A stretch of DNA of 64,000 nt from Absidia repens. Taxonomy: Eukaryota > Mucoromycota > Mucoromycetes > Mucorales > Cunninghamellaceae. The notes beneath the pieces are model-generated. The model was not told the DNA's origin. It worked only from the letters and a program-made list of their open reading frames with translations, and ran no database searches. Location: assembly GCA_002105175.1 (NCBI GenBank), contig MCGE01000017.1, positions 496,001 to 560,000 on the forward strand, read 5' to 3'. This document shows, piece by piece, positions 12,169 through 24,500 of the stretch; position 1 is the first letter of the stretch; each line of letters opens with the position of its first letter. The translations under genes and the position numbers were made by a program.

Positions 12169-14069
12169 TCAAGCATCAGTAATTTTCTTCACCAGAGCCC
12201 GTTTCATGAATTGTTCTCTGGCCAGTTTGCGTGTACACTATGTCAATAAAAAATTGCATGAGAGAGACCTTGGTAATGCTTCTCCATATTCAATTAAATT
12301 ACCTTCATAAACGTTGGCAAGTCGATACATTCTGTAGTCAACGCTTTCCCCAAGTAATAGATAGTGTCCATGATAGCATGATCATCCGCCACCAAATCAA
12401 ATAGTCTATTACAACAGAGCGATTAGTCAAATCCTGATTTCCTATACCAAAAAAAACAAAAAACAAACAAACTTACTGATTATAAACCACCGTTGTTCCA
12501 GAAAGCGCTTCATCCACCGAAACATCAGGCATTGCATTCACATCGTCGATGATCTTGTCGATGTCTTTGGTCCTTGATTGTAAAATATCAATATTTTTTT
12601 GGAATCGCGTACGGAGATCCTGAAGCACTTGCTGTTCATTTTGAAGTTGAATTTCACCATCGTTGAGTTGTCTGTTCACATTTAACAAGTCATCCATATC
12701 CGATGAGATGTCCATATGGAATGCCTGCATTCGCTCCGCCACTTTTCGATAGAGCCTGTTTTGTAAATCGTTTTCTTTGTTGTCCATCAAAGGTGTCCCA
12801 TGGCGCCAAAGAGACGAAGCTTGCTGTGGTTGCTGCTGTTGTGGTTGCTGCTGCTGTTGCTGTTGCTGTTGTGGTTGTTGCGGATACGTCGAAGCAATTG
12901 TTGGGAGTGACGATGATTTGGTGAGATGAGAGTTGCTAGTACTATTAATCGGCGTGGGACCATAAGAATTAGAATTCAATGTCAATCCCTAAAATAATAA
13001 ATTAAATAAAAAGTTCAGGATGCTGCATTCTTTATGATTTCAATGGGGGGAAGGGAAGGGAAGGGAGGTGCGGTACTTACAGACATATCTTGGTTTAAAT
13101 TGTAGTAAGCAGTTCCTTCACCTGGCCACCGTAATTGCTGCTGGACGGGGCCGTCAACCATTGCTGATGATTGTATTGGTGACTGAGATTGAGGAATTGG
13201 CGGTGGAGGAGGAGGAGGGGGAGTGGGGTGATGCATCGTCGCGTGCGTGAGACCAGGTGACATCGTTGATATTCCATTTTCTTTGATAGGTGATCCAACG
13301 TTTGATGATGGACTTGACGTTACTGCCTTTGTATAAACAGGAGGTTCATTTCCAAAAATATGCTGGAGAATAGCTATCAGTTCAAGTAATGTATGGTTCT
13401 AAAGAGCAAGGCATATTAAGAGAAAAAACGGGTGAGTTTCCTTGATCCTACTCTCAAATTCCCACCTCCTTTGCCTTCAACCTTCGTTTAACCATACTAC
13501 ATATATACATATATAGCCGACACTTTCCTTTGCTTGACTTACGTTGACATCTTCTTTCCAATTGGAGCGGTACGGGTGATAACAAAGCCCGCTCTTATCG
13601 ACATGCTTCCCTTCACGGACAAGCATGTTGGCAGTAGGTTTCACATATGGAATAGGGGGATATTGCGGGTATTCAGTTGGGATCCAAAAGGCGACTGGAA
13701 TGTTGTAAGGAATCGAGCGATAAGTGATAGGGACCGTTCCATGCAGACATAACAAAAGTTGGGTATGGCCGTCATTATACGCTACAAAATGAAAAAGGGC
13801 GAAATTAGACTATATCATCCAGCCATCATCTATCCACCTAAACGGCTTACTGTAGGTATCCATCTTTGGCTTAAGAGACGTTATGTGCATCTGTAATACG
13901 GCATCTACATCTCGGAAGGTACGGTCAGGATCGTTGTACTGAAAGGTAAAGAATTAAAGAGAGCGGTATTGAGCAATCTTGGAACAAGTTTTTCGCACCT
14001 TGGGCATTCTTTTGTTAATAAACTTACGTATTGGAGAAGAACAGTTTGTAGCCAGCTTTTGATGTCCAT
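12169..14069 (-). CDS. VPS23: ESCRT-I subunit Vps23/TSG101-like
   Basis: Binds ubiquitinated cargo at endosomes and starts multivesicular body sorting. Seven exons: 14069-14028, 13938-13851, 13781-13543, 13398-13081, 12988-12477, 12405-12303, 12237-12169; 456 residues. Domains: UEV ubiquitin-binding fold at residues ~1-150 (RTFRDVDAVLQ, LLLCLHGTVPI, YPQYPPIPYVKPTANM, HPYRSNWKE...L), which has no catalytic Cys, as expected. A Pro-rich linker with PPPPPPPPIP and a Gln-rich stretch follows, then a coiled coil (~residues 300-380, RNRQL/NEQQVLQDLRTRF-like heptads). The C-terminal steadiness box (DHAIMDTIYYLGKAL ... REQFMKRALVKKI) ends the protein. It shares a 213-bp divergent intergenic region with the CWC27 gene. 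Confidence 0.92.
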
Positions 14070-14282
14070 GAATAAGAGAATAAGAGAATAAGGAAATGGG
14101 TGAGATAAATAAAAAAATAAGGGAATGAGAAAAAAGAAACTGACGATTTCCGGGTTGCGAGGAAACAGCAAAAAGCGGCATTCAAAAATATTCTCGCTGT
14201 ATAAACACCAACTAATTTTTTTTTTTTTATTTTTTTTTATTTTTTCGTCTTTTTGCCTTCGATAATAGATCTCTAATATATC
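14070..14282. promoter_or_regulatory. Divergent promoter region VPS23 / CWC27
   Basis: Only 213 bp separate the two start codons on opposite strands, so both 5' UTRs and promoters must lie here. A T-rich block (14216-14245) is present; no clear TATA box. Inference from gene spacing. Confidence 0.5.
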
Positions 14283-16522
14283 ATGTCGAATATTTATGCT
14301 CTTGAACCGCATACAAAGTAAGTGTTACCAATTTGTAATATAAAAGCTACTGAAAACTATACAACCTTTTCTTCGTTACTAACACATACTTTTTTTTTTT
14401 TTTTTTCCAGTGCGAAAGTGATCTTACATACAACCAAGGGTGACATTGAATTCGAACTCTGGGGAAAGGAAGCACCCAAGGCAACTCGAAACTTCATCCA
14501 ACTATGCATGGAAGGATATTATGACAACACCATCTTCCACCGGATTGTTCCTGATTTCATTGTACAAGGTGGTGATCCTACTGGCACTGGACACGGTAAG
14601 TAAAAGCAAGCCAGCTAACTGCCTGAAGTAACAACGCTTATTGATATCTTATTGCGTGCTTCTTTTTAGGTGGTGAATCAATCTATGAGGAAGAATTCCC
14701 TGACGAATTTCATTCTCGTCTTCGCTTCAATAGGCGTGGTTTGGTTGGCATGGCTAACACAGGTGAAAACGACAATGGTAGTCAGTTTTTTATCACGCTG
14801 GACCGGGCCGATGAATTGACAAAGAAGCATACTTTGTTTGGAAGGGTAAGAAATAACATATAATAAAAAAAACGGCTATGTGCTGATGCCACTTCTCTAT
14901 ATGACTGACAATTACTCTTATTAGGTTGCTGGTGACACTCTGTTTAATGTGATGAAAATGACTGAATTGGAAGTGGACAACAACAATCGACCTCTTTATC
15001 CGCCAAAAATCAAGACAACCGAAATTGTTATTAACCCTTTCGATGATATTGTGCCAAGAATTTCTGAACGTGAAAAACTGGTAGCTCTACAACGTGAGCA
15101 GCAAAAACTCAATGAATCGAAACCCAAGAAAGTCAAGAAGGAAAAAAAGTATGTAATGCAGTAGAGAGAAAATGGAGAAAAACAGGCCATGAATTGCTAA
15201 CGACGTTCTGTTTTGTATAGGAAACTTAATCTATTATCTTTTGGTGAAGAAGCTGAAGAACTATCACCTGAAACGACTCGAAAAACAAAAATGAAAAGCA
15301 GCCATGACTTCATCGATGCTTCGACTGAAACACGATCCACTTTACTGCAAGAGGGTTTGCCAAATGAACCTACTGAATCACCTAATAACGCACGCTCATC
15401 TAGAATTTCATCCAAGCAAAAATCACCACCACCGCCGTCATTATCATCATCATCATCATCATCAACATCCGCAACGATAAAACCAGCAGATCACTCGGCA
15501 TCGAAGAAAGCTCCAAGCACCAAGAAAAAACAAGAAACCAAGTCATCTGATTCAGTCAAACCATCAAAAACGTTGTAAGTCAAATAGTAATAAGTAATCG
15601 ATAATTATAAATATTCAATATGACTAATACTATTCTCATTGCCATCCTTAGAACCGCCAAGGAAAAGATTGAACAACTCAAAAACGATATCAAGAATATC
15701 AGCCGACGTGACGAAGACAGCCACAGCGACGACGATCATGGAAAGGAAAAAGTGTCATTATTGCAACAGGAACGTGAAAAGTACCAAAAAGCTGGAAAGG
15801 TGATCATGGGCGGTTCCAAAGGACGAAAAGCAAAATCCAACAATGGTGACGATGTAAGCACAATTATAATATGTAAAAAAAAAAAGAAAGATTTATAGGG
15901 CGTATGAAAAATATGAATTCTCACTTTGTAAACATATGTATATATATTATTGTTTTAGACTTTTGCTAGACTGATGGCTTTCCAAAACAAACTCTCATCG
16001 GCGAAAGAGGTAGCTCCTCTTGCCAAGCAGGAGGAAGCGCCATGTAAAAACCATGGTATTCCCGGTTGTGAATCATGCAACGACATTGTGGTGGAAGATA
16101 GCCTGAAAGACGATGACCCTGACAACTGGATGGCGCATAAGTTGGTATTTGATAAGGATCTCAAGGGCAAGGATTTACTACAAAGAAAGGAAACGGTAGA
16201 CGACTATGTGGTGCTCGATCCTCGGGACAAAGAGATGATGGCCAAGCAAAAAGCATTTGAAAAGGACAAGCAGAATCGAACGGACCGTACATCGCACCAT
16301 GACCAACAAAGCTCAGATCGATATCGAAGTTACCGTGATGATGATGAGAATGGCGATAAGCGGTATAGGTCAAGGGATGACAGACATGACAGGAAACGAC
16401 GATCTTCAAGGGATTCAATTAGTAGACACCGTCGCAAGGATGACGACGAACATGACAGGAAACGATCAAGACGACGGGATGATGACAATTACCGTGGCAG
16501 TAGTAGTAGTAGTCGTAGATAG
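14283..16522 (+). CDS. CWC27: Spliceosomal cyclophilin Cwc27-like
   Basis: Peptidyl-prolyl isomerase-type protein of the activated spliceosome. Seven exons: 14283-14317, 14411-14595, 14670-14845, 14925-15148, 15221-15574, 15652-15853, 15959-16522; 579 residues. Residues ~1-170 are a cyclophilin domain ([54 protein letters not shown]). The position that is Trp in canonical active cyclophilins reads His in KKHTLFG, and Cwc27 proteins are known for weak or absent isomerase activity. The tail is Lys/Glu/Ser-rich with PPPPS and Ser runs. A conserved C-terminal block follows ([25 protein letters not shown]), typical of Cwc27, then an RS/RD-rich end. The polyadenylation signal AATAAA is at 16623. 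Confidence 0.92.
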
Positions 16523-16622
16523 TAGGATGGTTATTTTGTAGCTTAGTTTAGTTATCTCTTTAGGTTAGTTGCTTTATATCTACCATTAGGTTAGTTTATC
16601 GGCAGGGGGACTTATCTGTTAC

Positions 16623-16628
16623 AATAAA
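16623..16628 (+). terminator. Polyadenylation signal of the CWC27 gene
   Basis: AATAAA about 100 bp after the stop codon. Confidence 0.55.
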
Positions 16629-17457
16629 AATCAATTCATGAATCTATACATCATGTCTTCTTTTTATCTCTTTTACCACAACCTCGTTACAACGCTAGAG
16701 GTGAAAACATCGACTTTAATATTTTTGGATTTTAGCATTTGAGTCCCTCGTTTTTTTTTTTTTTTTTTTTTATATGAAGTGAATTTGATAGGATGTTTGG
16801 ACAATGTCGTATGTTAATAGAACGGGAATATGGAAACTTGGGAAACGGTCGTATGGTAGAATAATTAAACTTGGATAGGAAATCTGTGGTGTGCTGTTGT
16901 ATTTTGAAATTATGATGTATATATTTATGTGTTTTTACTGTATCGGTATAGCGATTGGATGTATTTTTTTTTTAAAAAATCAGTCAATTAAAGTAGAATC
17001 TGCTGTTCAGGTGCCCTCGGTCTGTTGATATTAAAACGCGGAAAAGGAAAATGAGATTGGAGATGAAGAAGGTGCATTGAGGCTTCAATCTTGTATTTGC
17101 ATCTCCGTCATCTTAGGGTGGTTCCTTCCCAGTTAATCTCCGATGCAAGACCAAGTGGCATTAGCACATTATATTCAACAACCTGAATATAGGCAATGGA
17201 GGATGGTATTATACCTAATACTTGAATCGATTTTTATTTTATATTATTACTGATGATGAACGTTGAATATATGAAACAATAGATAGGTACTGGATTGCGG
17301 GCAAAGCGTGGTGCGGGGAAAGAAGATGGCTGTGAGAAAAAGGTGGGGAAAGAAGTGACAAAATATAAAGGGAAAAGGATTCCCCATTAACCAATGAGAT
17401 CGAGCTGATTAAACTTTTGATTTCAGCATTAGTCAATAGTTTTTCAGAGAGCCCTTT
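16629..17457. other. Intergenic
   Basis: No gene seen. T-tract at 16750-16770. Holds the 3' end of the CWC27 transcript and the upstream region of the first acyl-CoA synthetase gene. Confidence 0.4.
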
Positions 17458-17465
17458 TATAAAAA
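17458..17465 (+). promoter_or_regulatory. TATA-box candidate of the first acyl-CoA synthetase gene
   Basis: TATAAAAA about 95-100 bp upstream of the ATG at 17559, followed by a pyrimidine-rich stretch typical of fungal 5' UTRs. Based on sequence and distance only. Confidence 0.45.
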
Positions 17466-17558
17466 GGCACCCCGATTTTCATTCTTTTACCCCGCGTTTT
17501 TTTTTTTACTTTCCTCCCTCTCTATTTTTTTCTTTTGTTTTATACAAAACGCATTCAA

Positions 17559-19284
17559 ATGGTTATTTATAAATCAAGTTGTCATCCTGTAGATATTCCA
17601 AAGCTTGATATCTTCTCTTTTTTATTTACTCCAAATGATCAAAACTCTTCGATTTCTCATGATCGCCCTTTGTTGATAGACGCTGAAACTGGTAAAACTT
17701 TTAGTTATGCTCAAGTGCGCTCTCTCTCCCGAAAATTGGCTACTGGATGGAAAGAAAATGTCGGTCTAACAAAAGGACAAGTGGTAGCTGTATTTGCCCC
17801 TAACCAAGTTGATCACGCTATCTTGTACTTTTCTTTGTTGGCTGCTGGTTGTACAATATCACCTGGGTAAGAGCGGAGCATATAAAAATATTGATGATTT
17901 TTTGATGTATCTCACACGTTTCCCCCCTTTTTTTCCCTTCCCTTCTTTTAAGCAATCCCAATTATACTGAAGGTAAATTTCAGTCTTTGAACAAGGAAAG
18001 AACATTTGGAACTAACTTGTATATTCTATAGATGAATTCCACCATCAAGTACATACATCTGGTGCAACTGCAATTGTGACCATTCCCTCTTTACTACCTG
18101 TGTTGACAAAAGTGGCTGACAAGAATGGAATCCCTAAGGATCGTATGTTTGTGTTCGGTGAAAAACAAGTGGAACATGCTCTTAGCTTTGCCCAAGTGAC
18201 ATCAAAAAATGAGATCGCTTTTCCTGATCGTCGTATTGATCCTGAAAATGATCTGGCCTTTATTATGTTTTCAAGGTAAGTGACCCCCATTCAAACGCCT
18301 CTTTGCGGGTCTTTTTTCTTCTTCTTCCTCAACGCGTTCTTTTTTCCTTTTTTGTTTATATAGTGGTACTACTGGTGTTGCCAAAGGAGTTATGCTTAGC
18401 CACTCCAACTTCGTCTCACAAGTACTATCCGTCATGACATTTGAAAAAGAAGACGGTGCCATCAGGGATAACGATATTATGTTGTCTTTTCTTCCATATT
18501 ACCACATATTCGGGCTGACTACATTGATTCTACGTGCTACCTATGCTATGATTCCTGTGGTTGTGATGTCCAAGTTTGATCTGAAAAGATACTGTGAACT
18601 GATTCAAAAATACAAGGTGACCATTGCGACTCTTGTACCTCCTATTGCTGTCTTGCTCGCCAAATCACCTATTGTACCAAACTATGACCTCACCTCTTTA
18701 CGAATGATTACCTCCGGTGCAGCTCCTCTTGGAAAGGAACATATCGAACAACTCTATCAACGTATCAAGGCTCCTGTACGACAAGGGTAGGCTAAAAAAT
18801 AAGCGGAGAGTATTTGTGGGGGAGAGAGATATGGGATGAAATACTGATGAGCGATATTACTCATAGTTATGGGCTCAGTGAAAGTTGCAGTGGATTCATT
18901 TATCAATCGATCCAAGCAGGTGATGTGGGCGCTACTGGTAGATTAGTCTCGCACGCTCTGGTAAAATTGGTGGATCCTGATGGAAATGGTAAGTAAAAAT
19001 AAAATGAATTTAACCAGCGCTGGAATGTGCTCATCATCATCATCATTATTATTATCTTTTGTTTAGAATTGGGCGATGATCAACCTGGTGAACTTCTTCT
19101 CAAAGGACCTTATCAAATGAAAGGATACATCAACAACCAAAAGGCAAATGAAGAAACATTCACAGCTGATGGCTGGATGAGGACAGGTGATGTGGCAAAA
19201 TATGATAGTAAAACTGGTGAATTTTATATCGTCGATCGTATCAAGGAATTGATCAAGTACAAAGGTCTACAAGTGGCCCCGGCA

Positions 19285-19319
<35 letters not shown>

Positions 19320-19692
19320 AGATTAAGCATTAATTAAGCATGACTTTTTTCTTCATCTCATTATCCAAATAGAATTGGAGTCATTGTTGGTTGGTCATGA
19401 TCAAGTTGCGGATTGCTGTGTTGTAGGTGTATATGATGCGGCCCAAGCCACAGAACTGCCCCGTGCCTATATTGTTCTACAAGCATCTGCCCACCCTAGC
19501 GATGCGCTTGCTCAGGAACTGATGGACTATATTACTAACAAGGTGGTAAATCACAAAAAGTTGCGTGGCGGAATTCGGTTTGTGGACGCCATCCCGAAAA
19601 GTGCTGCTGGAAAAATCTTACGCCGGGAAATCAAGGATTGGATCAAGAAAGAAGAACAAGAAAACATGACCCAAGTTAGAGCCAAATTATAG
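17559..19692 (+). CDS. 4-coumarate:CoA ligase-like acyl-CoA synthetase, peroxisomal (copy 1)
   Basis: ANL-superfamily adenylating enzyme that activates a carboxylic acid with ATP and joins it to CoA. Seven exons: 17559-17866, 17953-17972, 18032-18275, 18364-18786, 18867-18988, 19067-19285, 19373-19692; 551 residues. Motifs: SSGTTGVAKG (P-loop-like A3, ~residue 190), YGLSE (A5), TADGWMRTGD (A7), [11 protein letters not shown] (A8 hinge) and the catalytic lysine in SAAGKILRR (~526). The C-terminus AKL fits the PTS1 consensus, so import into peroxisomes is predicted. Substrate (medium- or long-chain fatty acid or aromatic acid) cannot be read from sequence. ATG 17559 is chosen; the in-frame TTG upstream is not needed. 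AATAAA lies at 19761. Confidence 0.9.
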
Positions 19693-19760
19693 TTTAGATA
19701 TTTAGTTTAGACGTACTTGTATATTAGAATTAGTTACTTATGTATTTTTTGTTGGATATC

Positions 19761-19766
19761 AATAAA
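19761..19766 (+). terminator. Polyadenylation signal, acyl-CoA synthetase copy 1
   Basis: AATAAA about 70 bp after the stop codon. Confidence 0.55.
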
Positions 19767-20545
19767 TGAAATCTAACCATCCTTTTACTATTGTCCCAAT
19801 ATTAATATGATAAACCTTTATCGGTGATAGTGGTGGTTTGTTTTAATTATCAGACTAAAAGCTTGTTTCTAAAACAATGAATGTCATCAATAAATATGTA
19901 CGCTGATATGAAAATGAAAGTACGCTATGGCATTAATCACGACTGAACAGGTAGTGGTTTTCATTCCCTCCAAATTCCCAAAACCTTACCGACTAGACTC
20001 GAAAATTTCCTCCAGCTTCTACAGAAGACCGTCAGTAAACAATTAGCATTGTTACAATAGCATTTCACCTGTAGTATAAAATTGTTAGATTTGCTATGTG
20101 ACGGAGCAAATATAATAAAGCAGTGGAAAAAAAAGAAGAAACCAAAACAGAATGAGGTGTCCAGTTTATTATCAATATATCTTCATCATGACCGTTGAGT
20201 GGTGTATGATTGAATATATTTTATAAGGGTGGTATCATCTTTGTGATGCAACACATATACTTGGTAAGTGTCTTTTAGTAATCATTATATTCTCGCAAAA
20301 TAAATCTTTAATGTGGTTCATTGGACGATCAAACATATATGGTAATAGTAGATCAATCCAGCAACTCCCTGTCAAAAAATCTTTTTGCCGCTTGACAAAT
20401 CAGCGTATAATTTTGACCGCGGCGGCCTTTTAATTACTTCAATAAAAGCGTACCTGTTCCATTTTACTTCTTCTTTTCTTAGCAACCTGTTTTTATATTC
20501 TTTTCTTTTTTTTTTTTTTTTTTTTGTTGTAACTTAATATATACA
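19767..20545. other. Intergenic between tandem synthetase genes
   Basis: No gene. Contains a small GC-rich island (GACCGCGGCGGCC, near 20418-20430) and a long pyrimidine-rich run up to about 20 bp before the next ATG, which is probably the promoter and 5' UTR of copy 2. Confidence 0.4.
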
Positions 20546-22759
20546 ATGGTATTCTTATCCAAGCATTCACCTATTACCATACCAGACATTGGCGTAGCGG
20601 AATTGATCTTTGAAAACCGAAACAACATTCCAGACGACAAACCGATCCTGCTTGATGCTCATAGCACTCGTGTCATTACCTTTGGTCAATTCAAGCAAAA
20701 TGTGCTTCAATTTGCCGCTGGCTTACAAGACCATTGCGACTTTCAACCTGGCGATGTTCTTGCTATTTGTGCCCCCAACAAGGTGAAAATCAAAAGACAA
20801 TCTGACTTGGCAATTGCTGGCTTACTGACTTACTGGCTGACAGACACTATATTTTCGTTTTTTGATAGGTTGACTACCCTGTTGCTTTATTAGGCGCTAT
20901 AGCTGCAGGTACAGTTTTCAATTTTTACTATCTGTGTCAAAATGCTGTCAAATAGTAGCCAACCTTTTTTTTTTTTTTTTTTTCTTAAGGGGGTACTGTA
21001 TCACCTGCCAATCCTGCCTACACCGTCAAAGAATTAACTCATCAACTATCTCTCGCTAAAGCGAAGGTAATCCTATGTGGTCAAGAGAATGTGCAAGTCG
21101 TTTTGGAAGCCGCTGAAAAATGTGGATTGAAGAAAACCAATATCTTTGTGTTTGGTGAAGAGGCCGTCCAAGGTGTCCAACCTTACTCTCAGGTGCTGCT
21201 ATTTGGTCGACGATTGCCTGCTCCTGTCAAAATATCCAATCCCTCCGATCAACTCTCATACATGTGTTTTTCAAGCGGTACTACTGGTCTCTCCAAAGGT
21301 GTTATGTCAACGTAAGATAAAGAAAAATGAGAAATACGTTTTGCTCACTTTATACAATATTACTTACTGACTCTTCATACCAACTATGTGTCCGGGTGAA
21401 CGTAGGCATGCCAACATCAACTCTGGTATTTTACAAACCGACACTGTATTAGCACCTCATATGAGGGCTAGCAAGGACCGCATTTTAGGTGTGATTCCAT
21501 TCTTTCATATTTTTGGCCTGGTGGTGAATGTTCATATGTCCTTGTTTTGGGGTCTTCCTATGACGGTCATGTCCAAGTTTGATCTGCCTTTGTTTTGTAA
21601 TGTCGTGCAAACCAACAAGATTAGTTTCTCATGCCTGGTGCCACCAATTTTAGTCCTGTTAGCAAAACATCCCATCGTCGATCAATATGACTTGTCTTCT
21701 TTGCGAACGGTCGTCTCCGGAGCGGCACCTCTCTCTTCTGATTTAGCCAATGACGTCCGAACAAGACTGCCCCATTGCCGGGTTATTCAAGGATACGGTC
21801 TGACGGAAACCTCACCTGTGGTAACTATTGGTGATCTTAACCATCCAGTTGAAGGTAACAAAAAAAAAAAAAAAGAAAAAGAAAAAGCATTTGCAAGTAT
21901 ACAGGGCATCATTAATTATGACTGACTATATGACTTCTTCTCTTGCAGGTTCAAGTGGCATTTTGGTCCCTAATATGTCAGTCAAGATAGTCAACGAAGA
22001 AGGGCAGGGTATAGTTTAAACAATAAGAAGAAAAGGAAAATATAGCGGAGAATTAACGTTACTTTTCATTAACGTTTATCCAATATAATAGAGGTAGGTA
22101 CCAATGAACGAGGTGAACTATGGTGCAAAGGTCCCAATATCATGAAAGGGTATATCAATAATCCTGAAGCTACTGCCGACTGTCTTGATGCTGAAGGTTA
22201 TTTCCACACTGGTGATATTGCTATTGTGGATGAACAAGGGAACTTCTCAATTGTTGACCGTATCAAGGAATTGATTAAATATAAAGGTTTTCAGGTAAAA
22301 TGCAGACAAAAAACAATGCACTAGCATCCATAATGCATTTTTCTAATATGAATACAATTTTAGGTCCCTCCCGCCGAACTGGAAGGAATTTTGGTATGTA
22401 AATAAAATAAATGAAAGATATGCGCTATTTGATCTAATATATTTATGTATTTTACTTTGTAGCTTACTTCACCGATGGTAGCTGATTGTGCAGTGATTGG
22501 TGTTTACGACGCAGCCCAAGCGACAGAACTTCCACGAGCTTACGTTGTTCTTCAACCCGCAACCCAACAAAGCCCTGTGGTAGCTAAGGAATTGATTGAT
22601 TATGTATCCACCAAGGTTGTCCAATACAAGAGGCTCCGTGGTGGTATTCGTTTTGTTGATGCGGTGCCCAAATCACCAAGTGGAAAGCTTTTACGACGTG
22701 TGATCAAGGACTGGGTCAAGGACGAAGAAAAAATTACCAGGACGGAAGCCAAATTGTAG
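20546..22759 (+). CDS. 4-coumarate:CoA ligase-like acyl-CoA synthetase, peroxisomal (copy 2)
   Basis: Tandem paralogue of the preceding gene, with the same order of motifs. Eight exons: 20546-20782, 20869-20908, 20990-21311, 21406-21854, 21949-22008, 22092-22294, 22364-22393, 22463-22759; 545 residues. Motifs: [38 protein letters not shown], catalytic Lys in SPSGKLLRR (~522), and C-terminal AKL (PTS1). Several intron positions match copy 1 (within the GTTG region, after YKG and before ELE), supporting local duplication. The proteins differ throughout, so the duplication is not recent. One extra 30-nt exon (22364-22393) is absent from copy 1. Specificity may have diverged. AATAAA at 22834. Confidence 0.9.
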
Positions 22760-22833
22760 AATGCTACATAGTTATAGATTTAGTTATGTTTTCTTTGCTC
22801 CCTCTACTCTATAGTATGTATTGTTTTTAGTTA

Positions 22834-22839
22834 ATAAAA
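22834..22839 (+). terminator. Polyadenylation signal, acyl-CoA synthetase copy 2
   Basis: AATAAA about 75 bp after the stop codon. Confidence 0.55.
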
Positions 22840-23959
22840 CAGGACGAAAATTATGTCTTTTATTTACTTTGGATGTTGTTTGGGTAGTGTATGTTGGGTA
22901 ATTTATGGCTTTTATGGATGGGTTGATTATTTGATGATCTGAAATTAAAAATAAACATCGACATACACTGTACACAACCGGTATCTCTCTGCGTATAATT
23001 TATTAACAGATGAAGATAAAATAAATTAAGACGGTGATATGATAAAATTGGGATGGGGAAAAAGATAAATGCAGACGGCCATAAAATAATATTGAGACAA
23101 GGTTGAAATAATTGAAAAAAAAAGTACGTTCACATTCATGTTTTAAAATGTCGACGTTCATCTTTTTTAAAACTTCCCTTAATAAGAATGTATTTATGGC
23201 AGTTACATATGCAGCGCAGAAAGAGGCCGACAAAATATGACAGACACATGCTGCCGGAGGAACGGAGGCGGAAATGGCAAATAAATATTTTAGGGTAAGA
23301 CTGTTTTAGAGCTTAACCTTTCAATCGTGTCAATTCCATATGAAAAGAAAGGAAGGCAGAAAAAGAGAGCAGTCAACAACACAACAACATCCCCCAAAAA
23401 AAGATAAAAGCTTGTTTGAGAACTTTAAGATGACTTGAGCGAAACAAAAAAAAAAACATGATAAAACTTTGATAGAAAATGTAGTGGTTTTATAAAAGAA
23501 AAAGATAGATAATTTGATGAACGAGAGAAAATGGTGATAAAAGAGAGGAAGAAAATCATTGCTTTATATTCGTTTACATTTGATAAATTTTGTTAGTGAT
23601 ACAAGTTTGATAATGCATGCGCTTGAAAAGAAGTTGACAGTGAGAACTGATTCACTTTGATTTATCAACCAGTAGAATAGAATAAAAAAGAGATTGAAGT
23701 ATTATGTAAACCAATGACAGAAACGATCATCAAAATAAATCCGTATACGTCTTAATTTTATTTTACATCGTCCCAAAAATTATAACAGGCATCTCAAAAA
23801 TATGTAAATGTCCATCTTATTTGTGGGATTATTTGTTCTTCAGAAACATTTCATACTCCGTTGCCCATATTTCTTTTATTTCCATTTCATTTTTTTTTCT
23901 TCTTCTCTTTTTAGAACATCATTTTCATTAAAACCTCCAAGGGAGTGATAGTGAAATTG
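22840..23959. other. Intergenic, no gene recognised
   Basis: AT-rich; the short ORFs have no protein character. Short similar strings recur (for example TTGAGACAAGG near 23092 and GGCATCTCAA near 23790) and resemble pieces of the repeats near 2300-2850 and 61130, but no boundaries can be set. Confidence 0.35.
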
Positions 23960-24165
23960 GCTTAGCATTAGAACTTGTGTCAGGGGCATTTTGAAAAATG
24001 CAATACAAACATGCATGAGGGAACCCTTTCATTTTGGATAAGTGATTTGGTACCGCCATAAGCTTACCTTTTATTTCAAGATAGATGAAATAGAATTGGG
24101 AATCGTTTAGCTCATGTATTAGTTGTCAATGTTTATGAAACAATCTGAATAAAATGTGTTGTGTT
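23960..24165 (+). repeat. Conserved-core repeat (subgroup B)
   Basis: About 200 bp homologous to 59700-59905. It contains GGGGCATTTTGAAA, ATGCAATACAAACAT, the core GGGAACCCTTTCATTTTGG (24020-24038), a TTAGCTCATGTATTAG block and ACAATCTGAATAAAATG. The order core, TTAGC block, AATAAA is the same in all copies in the window. No coding capacity. It lies about 340 bp upstream of the b561 gene and on the same strand; any influence on that gene is unknown. Confidence 0.65.
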
Positions 24166-24500
24166 TTTATATCATTATTCTGTCTTACATTAGTTTTGTC
24201 TCGTTGATTGGTATGCGCGATATGTGCATCAAAGAAAAAGATATACTGTATGCATGTGTGGGATTAAATAGCGAAGCTATCCTTGGGATGTTTTGCAATG
24301 GTCCAGCTTGTTGTATGAGAGAAATACTTCCCTTTTTGCGTTACACTAGATCACACAAATTTCACTACATATGACGATAGATGAACTATATATTGTGCAT
24401 GTAGATTGAATACTCTTTTCCCTTTATCTCTCCATTTCATTTTTTTTATTTTTTATTTATTATACATTAAGTAACACCTTTTCCAAAACTGACGCAAGCA

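Noticed and set aside
17535..17558. Longer N-terminus for the first acyl-CoA synthetase
   Set aside because: Would start with TTG; the ATG at 17559 has good context and matches the paralogue's length.
24156..24374. 72-codon ORF starting MLCFYIIILSYIS upstream of the b561 gene
   Set aside because: Overlaps the end of a repeat, has no homology I recognise and no splice or context support.
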